A DNA stretch of 16,523 nucleotides from Ruminococcaceae bacterium UBA1417 (GTDB lineage: Bacteria; Bacillota; Clostridia; Oscillospirales; Acutalibacteraceae): the NCBI GenBank assembly GCA_002305575.1, contig DBPP01000021.1, positions 1 through 16,523 of the forward strand, read 5' to 3'. The notes beneath the pieces were generated by a model that was not told the DNA's origin, did no database searches, and saw only the letters and a list, made by a program, of their open reading frames with translations. A program made the position numbers and the translations under genes. This document shows, piece after piece, positions 6,608-13,885 of this stretch. Each line of letters starts with the position of its first letter. Positions within the stretch are counted from its first letter, which is position 1.

Positions 6608-6663
6608 CTGCCCTCCGGCGCGGAGGAATTTTTGAGCGTATCTTCAGATGGAAAAGGAGTCTT

Positions 6664-7719
6664 ATGCAGAATTTGGATGCAATCTACGCGGCGCTTCCCG
6701 AACGGCTGCTGCCGTGGTACGCGGAAAACGCGCGCGACCTGCCCTGGCGGCATAGCCGGGAGCCGTATCGCGTGTGGGTTTCGGAAATTATGCTGCAACA
6801 AACGCGCGTGGAGGCGGTCATCGGCTATTACAACCGGTTTATGGAAGCGTTTCCAAATGTGGAGGCGCTCGCCGGGGCGGAGGAAAGCCGCGTGATGAAG
6901 TTGTGGGAGGGCCTCGGCTATTATTCCCGGGCGCGCAATTTGCAGAAAACGGCGAAGCTGCTTGTGGAAACCTGCGGGGGCCGTTTCCCGGACACAGCGG
7001 AGGCGCTGCAAAAGCTGCCGGGGATCGGCGCGTATACGGCGGGCGCGGTGGCTTCCATCTGTTTTGAGCGGCCGAGCGCCGCGGTAGACGGCAACGTCCT
7101 GCGCATCATCGCGCGCATGACGGCGGATGATCGGCCAGTGGATCTGCCGGCTGTCAAGCGGGAAATCGCCGAACGGCTTGAGGCCATGTACCCGGCCGGG
7201 CACTGCGGCATATTTACGCAGGCGCTGATGGAGCTCGGGGCCTGCGTCTGCACGCCGAAAAATCCGGATTGTGCGCACTGTCCGATGCGGGGCATCTGCA
7301 TGGCGCAGGCACAAAACGCTGCGTTGCGCTTTCCTGTAAAGCTGCCGAAAGCGAAAAAACGCGTGGAGGAACGCACCGTGTTTTTGCTGCGGTGCGGCGC
7401 GGAATATGCCATTTGCCGCCGGGCGGAAACGGGATTGCTCGCCGGTTTGTGGGAATTTCCGAACTGCACCGGCACGTTGTCTGTGGCCGAGGCGGTACGG
7501 TGGGCCGAAGCACAGGGCGCGGCGCCGTTCGGTATTGTTCGAGAGGTCCACAAAACGCATATCTTCACGCATATCCGCTGGGAGATGACGGGCTATGTGC
7601 TCGATTGCGCCGAAAAACCCGGGCTGTTTACTTGGGCGGATTTTGCGGCGCTCACCGAAACCTATGCGCTGCCGACGGCGTTCCGTATGTTTCTGGAAGA
7701 GTTGGAAATTTCCAGATAA
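6664..7719 (+). CDS. mutY: A/G-specific adenine DNA glycosylase MutY
   Basis: A 351-residue base-excision repair enzyme that removes adenine mispaired with 8-oxoguanine. SEIMLQQTRVE (40-50) carries the catalytic Glu41. The helix-hairpin-helix is LPGIGAYTAGAV (118-129), followed by AVDGNVLR with catalytic Asp142. Four cysteines in the spacing C196-x6-C203-x2-C206-x5-C212 bind the [4Fe-4S] cluster. The C-terminal Nudix-like domain (from about 235) recognises 8-oxoG; FTH at 301-303 sits where the family has its F-S-H type motif. Length is normal. AAGGAG lies 4 bases before the ATG, slightly close. It is a single gene, 97 bases after rubredoxin, with a terminator between, so I see no operon. Confidence 0.97.
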   Translation: MQNLDAIYAALPERLLPWYAENARDLPWRHSREPYRVWVSEIMLQQTRVEAVIGYYNRFMEAFPNVEALAGAEESRVMKLWEGLGYYSRARNLQKTAKLLVETCGGRFPDTAEALQKLPGIGAYTAGAVASICFERPSAAVDGNVLRIIARMTADDRPVDLPAVKREIAERLEAMYPAGHCGIFTQALMELGACVCTPKNPDCAHCPMRGICMAQAQNAALRFPVKLPKAKKRVEERTVFLLRCGAEYAICRRAETGLLAGLWEFPNCTGTLSVAEAVRWAEAQGAAPFGIVREVHKTHIFTHIRWEMTGYVLDCAEKPGLFTWADFAALTETYALPTAFRMFLEELEISR

Positions 7720-7723
7720 AAAC

Positions 7724-7764
7724 AACCGAGAAGCGGTCAAAGTTGCTTCTCGGTTCTCTTTTTT
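7724..7764 (+). terminator. Intrinsic terminator after mutY
   Basis: An 11-bp perfect stem (7724-7734 with 7745-7755) closes a 10-base loop and is followed by CTC and a run of T. It abuts the 3' end of the minus-strand P-loop pseudogene, whose original stop codon is at 7763-7765. Confidence 0.85.
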
Positions 7765-8306
7765 ATTTGGCTTGCGCGGCGCGCAGTACAGCGGTCACGC
7801 TGGCCGACAGGTCGATGTTTTCCACGCGGAGTACAGGAAAGGTCAGTGTCTGCACCAAGGCCTCGTGCTTTTGTAGTGTGCGCCCACTACGGGGGCCGGC
7901 GTCATACGAAGCAGCCTATGCGATAAAATCCAGATAATCCGCGTGTCGATCGCCGCCGGGCGCAATGCGCGCGCCGTACCGTTCGGCTTCACGTTTTTTC
8001 AGCCGTTCCATGCGCAGATCTTTCGGGACGTACACGAATACGGTGAGATCAAAAAGCGGCGCAAGTGTTTCGGCCCAGCCTACCACAGAACCACCTGAGC
8101 ACCCAATGGTCGGCGGCAGCCAGATCGTTGTGGAGCATCCGCAGGCATGTCTCGGGGTTACGAGGCTGCGTAAAGGGCTGGGGTGTAGGCAGCCAGTAAT
8201 ATTGGTCGGCATCGAGGTGTGTATAGCCGAGTCGTGCGGACACTTCTGCGGCGATGGTGGTGGTTCCGGAGCCGGAAGCGCCAAAAAAGTGTAAATGCTT
8301 TTTCAT
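7763..8306 (-). pseudogene. Broken P-loop adenylate-kinase-like protein (frameshift plus nonsense)
   Basis: Read on the minus strand from the ATG at 8306, the gene codes for MKKHLHFFGASGSGTTTIAA (a Walker-A-like loop with Thr where Lys is usual) and on to ADHWVL. It then shifts frame at about 8094-8095, where AGGTGG has one G too many. Removing it gives SGSVVGWAETLAPLFDLTVF, then ERLKKREAERYGARIAPGGD, the lid-like part of this kinase family. A second lesion is an in-frame TAG at 7916-7918, in FIA-stop-AASYDAG, where I expect Trp. Beyond it the same frame stays open for 50 codons (HEALVQTLTFPVLRVENIDL) to TAA at 7763. The restored protein would be about 180 residues, the family's usual size. 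It is similar to topology-modulation/FlaR-like kinases; the function is not established. Confidence 0.8.
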
Positions 8307-8392
8307 AAAAATCACCGTTCGGCTGCGCAGATGGGAATTTCTGCGGCCGGAAAGCAAAGAAGGTACCTGCGGGCGAAAACCATGTACCAGAC

Positions 8393-8442
8393 AAAAAAGC
8401 ACAAAACCGAAGGCGATACAGCCGGGACGGTTTTGTGCTTTT
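8393..8442 (-). terminator. Intrinsic terminator after the 97-residue hypothetical gene
   Basis: A 15-bp perfect stem (8395-8409 with 8428-8442) closes an 18-base loop that is itself GC-rich. On the minus strand the stem ends in a run of six T. It lies 8 bases past the stop codon. Confidence 0.85.
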
Positions 8443-8450
8443 GGTCGCGA

Positions 8451-8744
8451 TTATTCGGCAAGCGCGCGTGTCAGCCAAGCGTCTGCAATGTCCAGTGCCA
8501 GGTAAAGGCCGTTCTTTTCACTCGTTTTGATGATCTGCTTGCGCGTGCGGATTTCCGGGTCGGTGTACATCAGCTGTACAATGCACTTGTCGGCGATTTC
8601 CATATCGTCCAGCGTCTTTTTCGTTTTGATGTCGATTTTGATTACATACTTATCCGTCATGTTTCCGAAATACAGGGTATCGCCGCAGCGGACAAGCGGC
8701 TTGCCGCGGTACATGGGAAACGCAGCTTTCTTATTATCGCTCAT
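8451..8744 (-). CDS. Conserved-looking hypothetical protein, 97 residues
   Basis: A small soluble protein of 97 residues with no membrane segment or signal peptide. It has a basic N-terminus, then MYRGKPLVRCGDTLYFGNMTDKYVIKIDIK, which looks like a compact beta-rich fold. A helical second half ends in LYLALDIADAWLTRALAE. I do not assign a function, though the first part reminds me of uncharacterised Clostridia proteins. It is judged real because it has a strong extended -10 promoter, a clean terminator and typical codon use. The ATG at 8744 has GGTGA upstream at usable spacing. An in-frame ATG at 8762 is possible but has no better site. It is a single gene. Confidence 0.75.
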   Translation of the reverse strand: MSDNKKAAFPMYRGKPLVRCGDTLYFGNMTDKYVIKIDIKTKKTLDDMEIADKCIVQLMYTDPEIRTRKQIIKTSEKNGLYLALDIADAWLTRALAE

Positions 8745-8789
8745 TCTATCACCATCTTTCATCAATTATGCGTCTTTAGACTATTTTTA

Positions 8790-8818
8790 AGTATAGCATA
8801 TCCGTATGCAAAACACAA
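8790..8818 (-). promoter_or_regulatory. Promoter of the 97-residue hypothetical gene
   Basis: Minus strand: TTGTGT (-35, 8813-8818), a 17-base spacer, and TATACT (-10, 8790-8795) with TG in the extended -10 position. The leader to the ATG at 8744 is about 40 bases. Confidence 0.75.
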
Positions 8819-8839
8819 ACATTATTTTAATACGAATAC

Positions 8840-8880
8840 AAAATTGCCGCCGGTGAAAACCTTCACCGACGGCCAATTTT
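8840..8880 (-). terminator. Intrinsic terminator after ireB
   Basis: A long stem: AAAATTG/CAATTTT at the base, then GCCGC-type pairs with one mismatch and a bulge, then GGTGAA/TTCACC at the top around AACC. Its minus-strand T run is partly inside the stem. It lies 9 bases past the ireB stop. Confidence 0.75.
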
Positions 8881-8889
8881 ATTTCGCGG

Positions 8890-9147
8890 TTACTCGCCCA
8901 AATAGGTACGCACCATTGCTTTCAGCAGCTCATCGCGGTCGATCTTGCGGATGAGGCTGCGCGCGTTGTTGTGCGTTGTGATGTAGGTGGGATCCTCCGA
9001 GAGGATATATCCCACGATTTGGCTGATTGGGTTATAGCCTTTTTCCTTGAGCGCATCGTAAACCAGCGTCAGGATCTGCTGCATATCGGGCTGTTGCAGC
9101 GCTTCGAAATTGAATGTCTGGGTATGATCTGTAAAATCATTTGCCAT
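8890..9147 (-). CDS. ireB: IreB-family regulatory phosphoprotein (DUF965)
   Basis: An 85-residue protein starting MANDFTDHTQTFNFE, followed by a helical core (PDMQQILTLVYDALKEKGYN, PISQIVGYILSEDPTYI, HNNARSLIRKIDRDELL). This matches the IreB family throughout. In Enterococcus faecalis IreB is phosphorylated by the PASTA kinase IreK on two threonines near the N-terminus and acts as a negative regulator of cephalosporin resistance. Thr6 and Thr9 here sit in the equivalent FTDxT context. The ATG at 9147 has AGGAGGTG 6 bases upstream. In many Firmicutes ireB lies between alaS and the Holliday-junction resolvase gene; here it lies downstream of pheT, with its own strong promoter and a leader of about 90 bases. 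Confidence 0.93.
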   Translation of the reverse strand: MANDFTDHTQTFNFEALQQPDMQQILTLVYDALKEKGYNPISQIVGYILSEDPTYITTHNNARSLIRKIDRDELLKAMVRTYLGE

Positions 9148-9245
9148 GTGGAACACCTCCTCGCCGGCAGGCGAATCAAATCTCCTTACAAGTGTATGCC
9201 AAAAGTCCGGGCAATATTTGTTCGATCCCGAAAACCTTTACCTTA

Positions 9246-9274
9246 AGCATACCGCAAAAAGACGAAAAATGCAA
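9246..9274 (-). promoter_or_regulatory. Promoter of ireB
   Basis: Minus strand: TTGCAT (-35, 9269-9274), a 17-base spacer, and TATGCT (-10, 9246-9251). The leader of roughly 90 bases contains a small hairpin, TCGCC-TGCC-GGCGA, directly before the Shine-Dalgarno AGGAGG. Confidence 0.75.
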
Positions 9275-9303
9275 GAGGCGGCCAAATTATTTACAAATTC
9301 TTT

Positions 9304-11661
9304 TTATCTGAGCGTGACGCCCATGGTGCCGAGCCGCTCGACGATCGTGTCGACCCAGCCCTGCACCTCGGCTTTCGAAAGCGTTTTTTCCATGGAGGAG
9401 AACGTGAAGCGGAGCGTAATGCTCTTCACAGCGCCGGTGTAGGCGTCAATCAGCGAGACGCTCTTGAGCAGCGGCGTGACGTCCTTCCAGGCGGCGGTGA
9501 GCTCGCTGTACGTCTGCGTATCGGAGATGACGAGCGAAAGGTCGATGTCGATGCCCGGGAACTTCGAAGGCTCATCGTAGTGGATCACGGAAGCGGGCAG
9601 AGCAGAGAACGCATCCATATCGAGCTCGGCCACGACGATCACGGCTTTTTTATCGATCTTCGCCTGCACTGCGGGGTGTACGATGGTGATGAAACCGAGG
9701 GAGACGCCGTCGAGCAGGATCTCCGCCGTGTTGCGCGGATGCTGCCAGTTGTGCTTTGCCTCCGCAATACGGAATTCGAACGGACGGTGCTTGAGCTCCG
9801 TGGCGATCGAAGCCATAAGGTCGCGCAGGCCGAGGTAAACGTCCTTTTCGGCGCGCGTGCGGCTGTACAGGGCGATGCCAAGACGCTTGCGCTCGTTGCA
9901 CAGGCCGTCCTCGCGCAGGCCATCGACCACGCGGGCAATCTCGAAAATACCGAAATCGTTCGAGAACGATTTGTTTTCGTTGACGTAACTGATCATCGTC
10001 GGCCCCATGGAGCGGCGGAGCACGACATGATCCGGCGTCATCGCGTTGAGCACACGCACATTGTCTTCGATCTCGATGTTCAGTTCCTTGTACTTCTTCG
10101 CGTCGCACCAGATGTACGAGTGCACCTCATGCAGGCCGTAGCGCTGCACCAGCAGGTCTTTCGCAAAACGGTCGTCGTTGCTGTTCACGGTACGCAGCAC
10201 AGGTGTGAGCGCGCTCTTTGTCGTGGTGATCTGGAAGTTGTCGTAACCGTAGATGCGGGTGATTTCCTCGATGATATCCGCCTTGATCGTGACATCCTTC
10301 GTCGCGCGCCAGGACGGTACATGCACGGTGAAGATTTCGCCGGAAAGGCTTGCATTGAAGCCGAGCGCGTTCAGCGTGCGCAGGATCTGCTCGTTCGAGA
10401 TGTCGATGCCCGTGTAGCGGTCGACGTATTTCTTGTCAAAGCTCAGGTCGATCTTATCGTAGTGGCGCACGTAGACATCCGTCATGGCGGAGATGATCTC
10501 GACGCCCGGGTCGATCTCCGTCAGCAGCTGCATGAAGTGCTCGATGGCGATCGTTGTCAGCTCGGGGTCAAGCGTCTTTTCGTAGCGCATCGAGGCGTCG
10601 GTGCGCAGACCGAGGCGCGTCGAGGATTTGCGCACGCTGACTGCGTCGAAGTTGGCCGATTCGAGCAGCAGGCTGTCTGTATCGTCCTCGATCTCCGAGC
10701 TCAGGCCGCCCATGATACCCGCCACGGCGACCGGTTCGCCCTTCGAACAGATCATCAGCGTGTTCTCGTCGATGTGGCGCTTGACGCCGTCGAGCGTCTC
10801 GAAGTCAAAGGGCTTGTCGAAGCGTTTGACCTCGATGCAGCCGACCTTCGCGCAGTCGAATGCGTGCATCGGCTGGCCAAGCTCGAGCATCAGATAGTTC
10901 GTGAGATCGGCGAGCAGGTTGATTGCGCGCATGCCGCAGTAGAACAGGCGGATACGCATATCAACCGGGCTGATCTTACGCGTGATGTTGCGCACCTTGA
11001 GGCCGGTGTAACGGAAGCAAAGCGCCTTGTCGATCACGTCGATATCGATCGGCGTGAGGTTTTCATACGGTGTGAGATCCATGCGGCTGATGGGCTTGAG
11101 CGTGCGGCCGGTCAACGCAGCAAATTCGCGCGCAATGCCGTAGTGGCCCCACAGGTCTGGGCGGTTTGTCAGGGACTTGTTGTCCACCTCGAAGACGATG
11201 TCGCGGATGGCATATGCCTCCGTGACCGGCGTGCCCAGCGGCAGATCGTCGGTGATTTCCCACAGGCCGCTGTGGTCGGCGCTGATGCCGATCTCCTTTT
11301 CGGAGCAGCACATGCCGTGCGATTCATAGCCGGCAATCTTTGCGCAGGCAATGTCCATGCCGCTGACCTTGCCGCCCTCGCGTGCAAACGCGACGGTCAT
11401 ACCCTCGCGCACGTTCGGCGCGCCGCAGACGCAGTCGTACACCTTGTCGCCCGCATCGACCTTCAAAAGGTGCAGCTTTTTAGAATTCGGATGGTTCTCT
11501 ACCGAAACGATACGCGCGACGACAACGTTCTCGATGTCGCGGCCCATATAGTAAATATCCTCGACCTCCGCGGTGGAAAGCGTGAACTGGTGGATCAGTT
11601 TTTCCAGATCAAGGCCGGAAAGATCAACGAAGTCGTTGACCCAATTCATTGAAATCAGCAT
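9304..11661 (-). CDS. pheT: Phenylalanyl-tRNA synthetase beta subunit
   Basis: A 785-residue protein of normal length, the partner of PheS in the (alpha-beta)2 enzyme that charges tRNA-Phe. The N-terminal part has an OB-fold tRNA-binding domain (about 40-150, with HPNSKKLHLLKVD at 57-69 and VCGAPNVREGM). The B3/B4 editing region follows (about 200-375), then B5 (about 400-470), the catalytic-like core, and a C-terminal FDX-ACB anticodon-binding domain ending RFTFSSMEKTLSKAEV and IVERLGTMGVTLR. The ATG at 11661 has GGGAG 10 bases upstream. It lies 21 bases after pheS in one operon under the T-box leader. I see no clear terminator between it and the ireB promoter, so readthrough is possible. 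Confidence 0.98.
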   Translation of the reverse strand: MLISMNWVNDFVDLSGLDLEKLIHQFTLSTAEVEDIYYMGRDIENVVVARIVSVENHPNSKKLHLLKVDAGDKVYDCVCGAPNVREGMTVAFAREGGKVSGMDIACAKIAGYESHGMCCSEKEIGISADHSGLWEITDDLPLGTPVTEAYAIRDIVFEVDNKSLTNRPDLWGHYGIAREFAALTGRTLKPISRMDLTPYENLTPIDIDVIDKALCFRYTGLKVRNITRKISPVDMRIRLFYCGMRAINLLADLTNYLMLELGQPMHAFDCAKVGCIEVKRFDKPFDFETLDGVKRHIDENTLMICSKGEPVAVAGIMGGLSSEIEDDTDSLLLESANFDAVSVRKSSTRLGLRTDASMRYEKTLDPELTTIAIEHFMQLLTEIDPGVEIISAMTDVYVRHYDKIDLSFDKKYVDRYTGIDISNEQILRTLNALGFNASLSGEIFTVHVPSWRATKDVTIKADIIEEITRIYGYDNFQITTTKSALTPVLRTVNSNDDRFAKDLLVQRYGLHEVHSYIWCDAKKYKELNIEIEDNVRVLNAMTPDHVVLRRSMGPTMISYVNENKSFSNDFGIFEIARVVDGLREDGLCNERKRLGIALYSRTRAEKDVYLGLRDLMASIATELKHRPFEFRIAEAKHNWQHPRNTAEILLDGVSLGFITIVHPAVQAKIDKKAVIVVAELDMDAFSALPASVIHYDEPSKFPGIDIDLSLVISDTQTYSELTAAWKDVTPLLKSVSLIDAYTGAVKSITLRFTFSSMEKTLSKAEVQGWVDTIVERLGTMGVTLR

Positions 11662-11682
11662 GTAAAACGACTCCCTTCCTGT

Positions 11683-12717
11683 TTATTCGTGGTTGAACTG
11701 CGCGAGGGCCTTCAGATTGCCGCTGTTGAGGTCGCGGATATCCTTGATACCATAGCGCATCATGGCGAGACGCGTCAGGCCGAGACCGAAGGCAAAACCG
11801 GTGTACTTTTCAGCGTCGATGCCGCCGTCGCGCAGAACGTTCGGGTGGATCATGCCGCAGGGGCAAAGCTCGATCCAGCCGGAGCCGTGGCAGGTGGAGC
11901 AGCCCTTGCCGCCGCAGATGTGGCAGCTGATGTCGAGCTCAAAGCCCGGCTCAACAAAGGGGAAGAAGCCCGGGCGCAAACGCACGTTGACGTCCTGCTT
12001 GAAGACCTTCGAAAGCATCGTCTTCATGAAGTAGATGAGGTTCGAGATCGAGATATCCTTGTCGATCATGATGCCCTCCATCTGGAAGAAAGTATTTTCA
12101 TGGGAGGCGTCGGTGCTTTCGTTGCGGAAGCAGCGGCCCGGGAAAATCGCGCGCAGCGGCGCGCCGTACTTGCGCATGATGCTGTTCTGCGCCGCCGAGG
12201 TGTGCGTCTTGAGAAGCTGGCCGTTGTCGAGGTAGTAGGTGTCCTGCATATCGCGGGCCGGGTGGTGCTTCGGAATGTTCAGCGCCTCGAAGCACTCGTA
12301 ATCGGTGACGATCTCCTTGTAATCCTCCACCGTAAAGCCCATCGAAGCGAAAATCTCCTCCAGGTCACGCTGTACGAGCGTGATCGGGTGGTAGGAACCG
12401 CCTGCAGTGTCCGCCGGCAGCGTCACATCATACTGTTCGGCACTGTTGACCAGATGGTCTTCCTCCGCCTTGCGAATGGCCTCAACCTGTGCGGCAATTT
12501 TTTCTTCGACTTCGCGCTTTAACAGGTTGATGGTCTGGCCGAATTCCTTCTTCTCTTCACCGGAAAGATCCTTGAGCCCCTTCAAAAGCTCTGTGACGGA
12601 TCCTTTTTTGCCGAGATAAGCGACGCGGATCTTTTCCACCGCTTCGCTGTCGCGCACGGCGGAAAGCTCGTCTTCAAACTTTTCGCGCAGCTCGGCAATG
12701 TTTTCTCTGATGCCCAT
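11683..12717 (-). CDS. pheS: Phenylalanyl-tRNA synthetase alpha subunit
   Basis: A 344-residue catalytic subunit. Residues 1-95 form the N-terminal coiled coil. The class II core has motif 2 (GRCFRNESTDASHENTF, 194-210, then FQMEG) and motif 3 (GFAFGLGLTRLAMMRYG, 307-323). Between them a cysteine-rich insert, CHICGGKGCSTCHGSG (265-280) plus CPCG (285-288), could bind zinc, as in other bacterial PheS proteins with such inserts. The ATG at 12717 begins MGIRENIAEL, as in the family, and AAGGATG lies about 10 bases upstream. The frame stays open upstream, but only through the T-box leader. It is the first gene of pheST. Confidence 0.98.
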   Translation of the reverse strand: MGIRENIAELREKFEDELSAVRDSEAVEKIRVAYLGKKGSVTELLKGLKDLSGEEKKEFGQTINLLKREVEEKIAAQVEAIRKAEEDHLVNSAEQYDVTLPADTAGGSYHPITLVQRDLEEIFASMGFTVEDYKEIVTDYECFEALNIPKHHPARDMQDTYYLDNGQLLKTHTSAAQNSIMRKYGAPLRAIFPGRCFRNESTDASHENTFFQMEGIMIDKDISISNLIYFMKTMLSKVFKQDVNVRLRPGFFPFVEPGFELDISCHICGGKGCSTCHGSGWIELCPCGMIHPNVLRDGGIDAEKYTGFAFGLGLTRLAMMRYGIKDIRDLNSGNLKALAQFNHE

Positions 12718-12770
12718 GATTCTGAAACATCCTTTCATAAAATATTTTCCGTTTGCACCGGGGCAAAAGC

Positions 12771-13029
12771 AAAAAATAAAAGGCTCGCCCCATGCGAAAC
12801 ACATGGGGCGAGCCGGAAAGCTCGCGGTACCACCCAATTTCGGTGCCAACACACCCTCTAAAGCCTGTAACGGTGCTTCTCCGTCGGCGCCTACTCTCTG
12901 CGCAAAGCCGTTCAGCGCCGCCGCTCCAAAGAGAACTTCGCCGGAAACCCGCACAGACGCGCTTACAGCCGACGACGCGTCCTCTCTGCCCGCGGAACCA
13001 ACCGGGTACTTTTCTTTTTCCTTGCGTAT
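12771..13029 (-). ncRNA. T-box riboswitch leader of pheST
   Basis: Minus strand. The conserved T-box sequence GGGTGGTACCGC lies at 12824-12835. It is followed by a 13-bp terminator stem (12782-12794 with 12802-12814, 7-base loop) and a T-rich run (12771-12781). The 5' part carries an AGAGAG element near the base of stem I, which can pair with CTCTTT. TTC at 12933-12935, just above that pairing, is the likely specifier codon for Phe, matching the gene downstream. Uncharged tRNA-Phe should bind specifier and T-box bulge, favour the antiterminator and turn on pheST. The specifier position is inferred by eye. Confidence 0.93.
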
Positions 13030-13035
13030 AGAGTC

Positions 13036-13064
13036 ATTTTAGCACAAGCGTCCGCGCTTTTCAA
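13036..13064 (-). promoter_or_regulatory. Promoter of the T-box pheST operon
   Basis: Minus strand: TTGAAA (-35, 13059-13064), a 17-base spacer, and TAAAAT (-10, 13036-13041) with TG in the extended position. The start of transcription should be near 13029, about 310 bases before pheS. Confidence 0.85.
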
Positions 13065-13126
13065 GTGTTTTCTTTCTTCGTGCCGAAAATGCGGTGTTTT
13101 ACAAAGAAAATTAACAAAATGGAAGG

Positions 13127-13155
13127 TTGAACTTCCGCCGGGCCTGTGGTATAAT
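13127..13155 (+). promoter_or_regulatory. Promoter of the DUF6106-like gene
   Basis: TTGAAC at 13127-13132, a 17-base spacer, and a perfect TATAAT at 13150-13155 with TG in the extended position. It diverges from the pheST promoter, with about 60 bases between the two -35 elements. Confidence 0.85.
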
Positions 13156-13195
13156 GACCAAGATAACGATTGGAAATAAGGGAAGGTAACGCTTT

Positions 13196-13729
13196 ATGAT
13201 GACAGATATTTTCGTTGAATATATGGTGAAGAAAAGAATCGGGCCAAAGGACATCCTCATTTCCATTGGTGCGTCCGTGCTCGGTGCGGTGCTGCTTTTT
13301 GTTGGCCTGATGCTGACGCCGGTGCTGCCGATGATTCCGTTCCTCGTGCTCTGTGGTGTGATCTACGGGCTGTACTGGGTCATTTCCTCCCGCAGCGTGG
13401 AATTTGAATACAGCATTACAAACGGCGACATTGCGGTGGACAAAATCATCAATCGCAGAAGCCGTAAACGCCTCACGTCGTTTGACGCGAAGGCCATTGA
13501 GGAAATGGGCAAGTACACGGAGAATGCGCAGAAGCTGCGCAACAAGCGTGTAGACAAAACCATTTTCGCATCGGAAACCGACGACGGCAAGGACGCTTGG
13601 TATGTGATTGCGAAGAGCCGTAAAACCGGCCTTACGCTCCTGGTGTTTTCGCCTGACGAGCGCTGCATCGATGCGATCAAACCGTTTATGGACCGCCGCC
13701 TGAAGTTCGAAATTTTCGGGCGCAACTGA
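13196..13729 (+). CDS. DUF6106-like membrane protein
   Basis: A 177-residue protein. A short N-terminal part, DIFVEYMVKKRIGPKD, is followed by two membrane helices (about 19-40 and 44-62) with little between them. The cytoplasmic domain (about 65-177) starts SVEFEYSITNGDIAVDKII and contains KRLTSFDAKAIEEMGKYTENA and the C-terminal LTLLVFSPDERCIDAIKPFM. The arrangement and the EYSxTNGDxxxDKII motif are as I remember DUF6106 proteins of Clostridia; the function is unknown. The start is ATG 13196 or the adjacent ATG 13199, with GGAAGG 9 or 12 bases upstream. It is a single gene with a strong promoter and a terminator. Confidence 0.75.
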   Translation: MMTDIFVEYMVKKRIGPKDILISIGASVLGAVLLFVGLMLTPVLPMIPFLVLCGVIYGLYWVISSRSVEFEYSITNGDIAVDKIINRRSRKRLTSFDAKAIEEMGKYTENAQKLRNKRVDKTIFASETDDGKDAWYVIAKSRKTGLTLLVFSPDERCIDAIKPFMDRRLKFEIFGRN

Positions 13730-13767
13730 CGGCGCAAAACCCCGATGGGGAAAATCCGGCATCTCCT

Positions 13768-13794
13768 GCGCACGGCCATGGCCGTGCGCTTTTT
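13768..13794 (+). terminator. Intrinsic terminator after the DUF6106-like gene
   Basis: A perfect 22-base palindrome at 13768-13789 (arms GCGCACGGCC/GGCCGTGCGC with AT at the centre) is followed by five T. A short loop must open in the RNA for the hairpin to form. Confidence 0.85.
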
Positions 13795-13803
13795 GTTTGG
13801 GAG

Positions 13804-13840
13804 AATCCGCGCGGGACTCTATTGAAATTTCACGCGGATT
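13804..13840. promoter_or_regulatory. Inverted repeat across the nnr -35 element
   Basis: AATCCGCG at 13804-13811 and CGCGGATT at 13833-13840 are perfect 8-bp inverted arms, 21 bases apart. They flank the -35 at 13822-13827, so a dimeric regulator or a DNA loop could block the promoter. Chance symmetry in GC-rich DNA is possible. Confidence 0.3.
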
Positions 13841-13850
13841 TGTGTATGCT
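13822..13850 (+). promoter_or_regulatory. Promoter of nnr
   Basis: TTGAAA at 13822-13827, a 17-base spacer, and TATGCT at 13845-13850. The start codon is 36 bases further on. Confidence 0.75.
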
Positions 13851-13885
13851 ATACGTAATTAAGATGCAGAACAGGGGTGCGGTTT

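Noticed and set aside
9580..11652. 690-residue frame on the plus strand opposite pheT
   Set aside because: It is a shadow of pheT caused by biased third positions in GC-rich codons. The translation is low-complexity (rich in Val, Ala, Asp, Arg and His) and has no motif or ribosome binding site.
12718..12954. N-terminal extension of pheS through the leader
   Set aside because: The extra residues are encoded by the T-box riboswitch and its terminator. Family similarity begins at the ATG at 12717.
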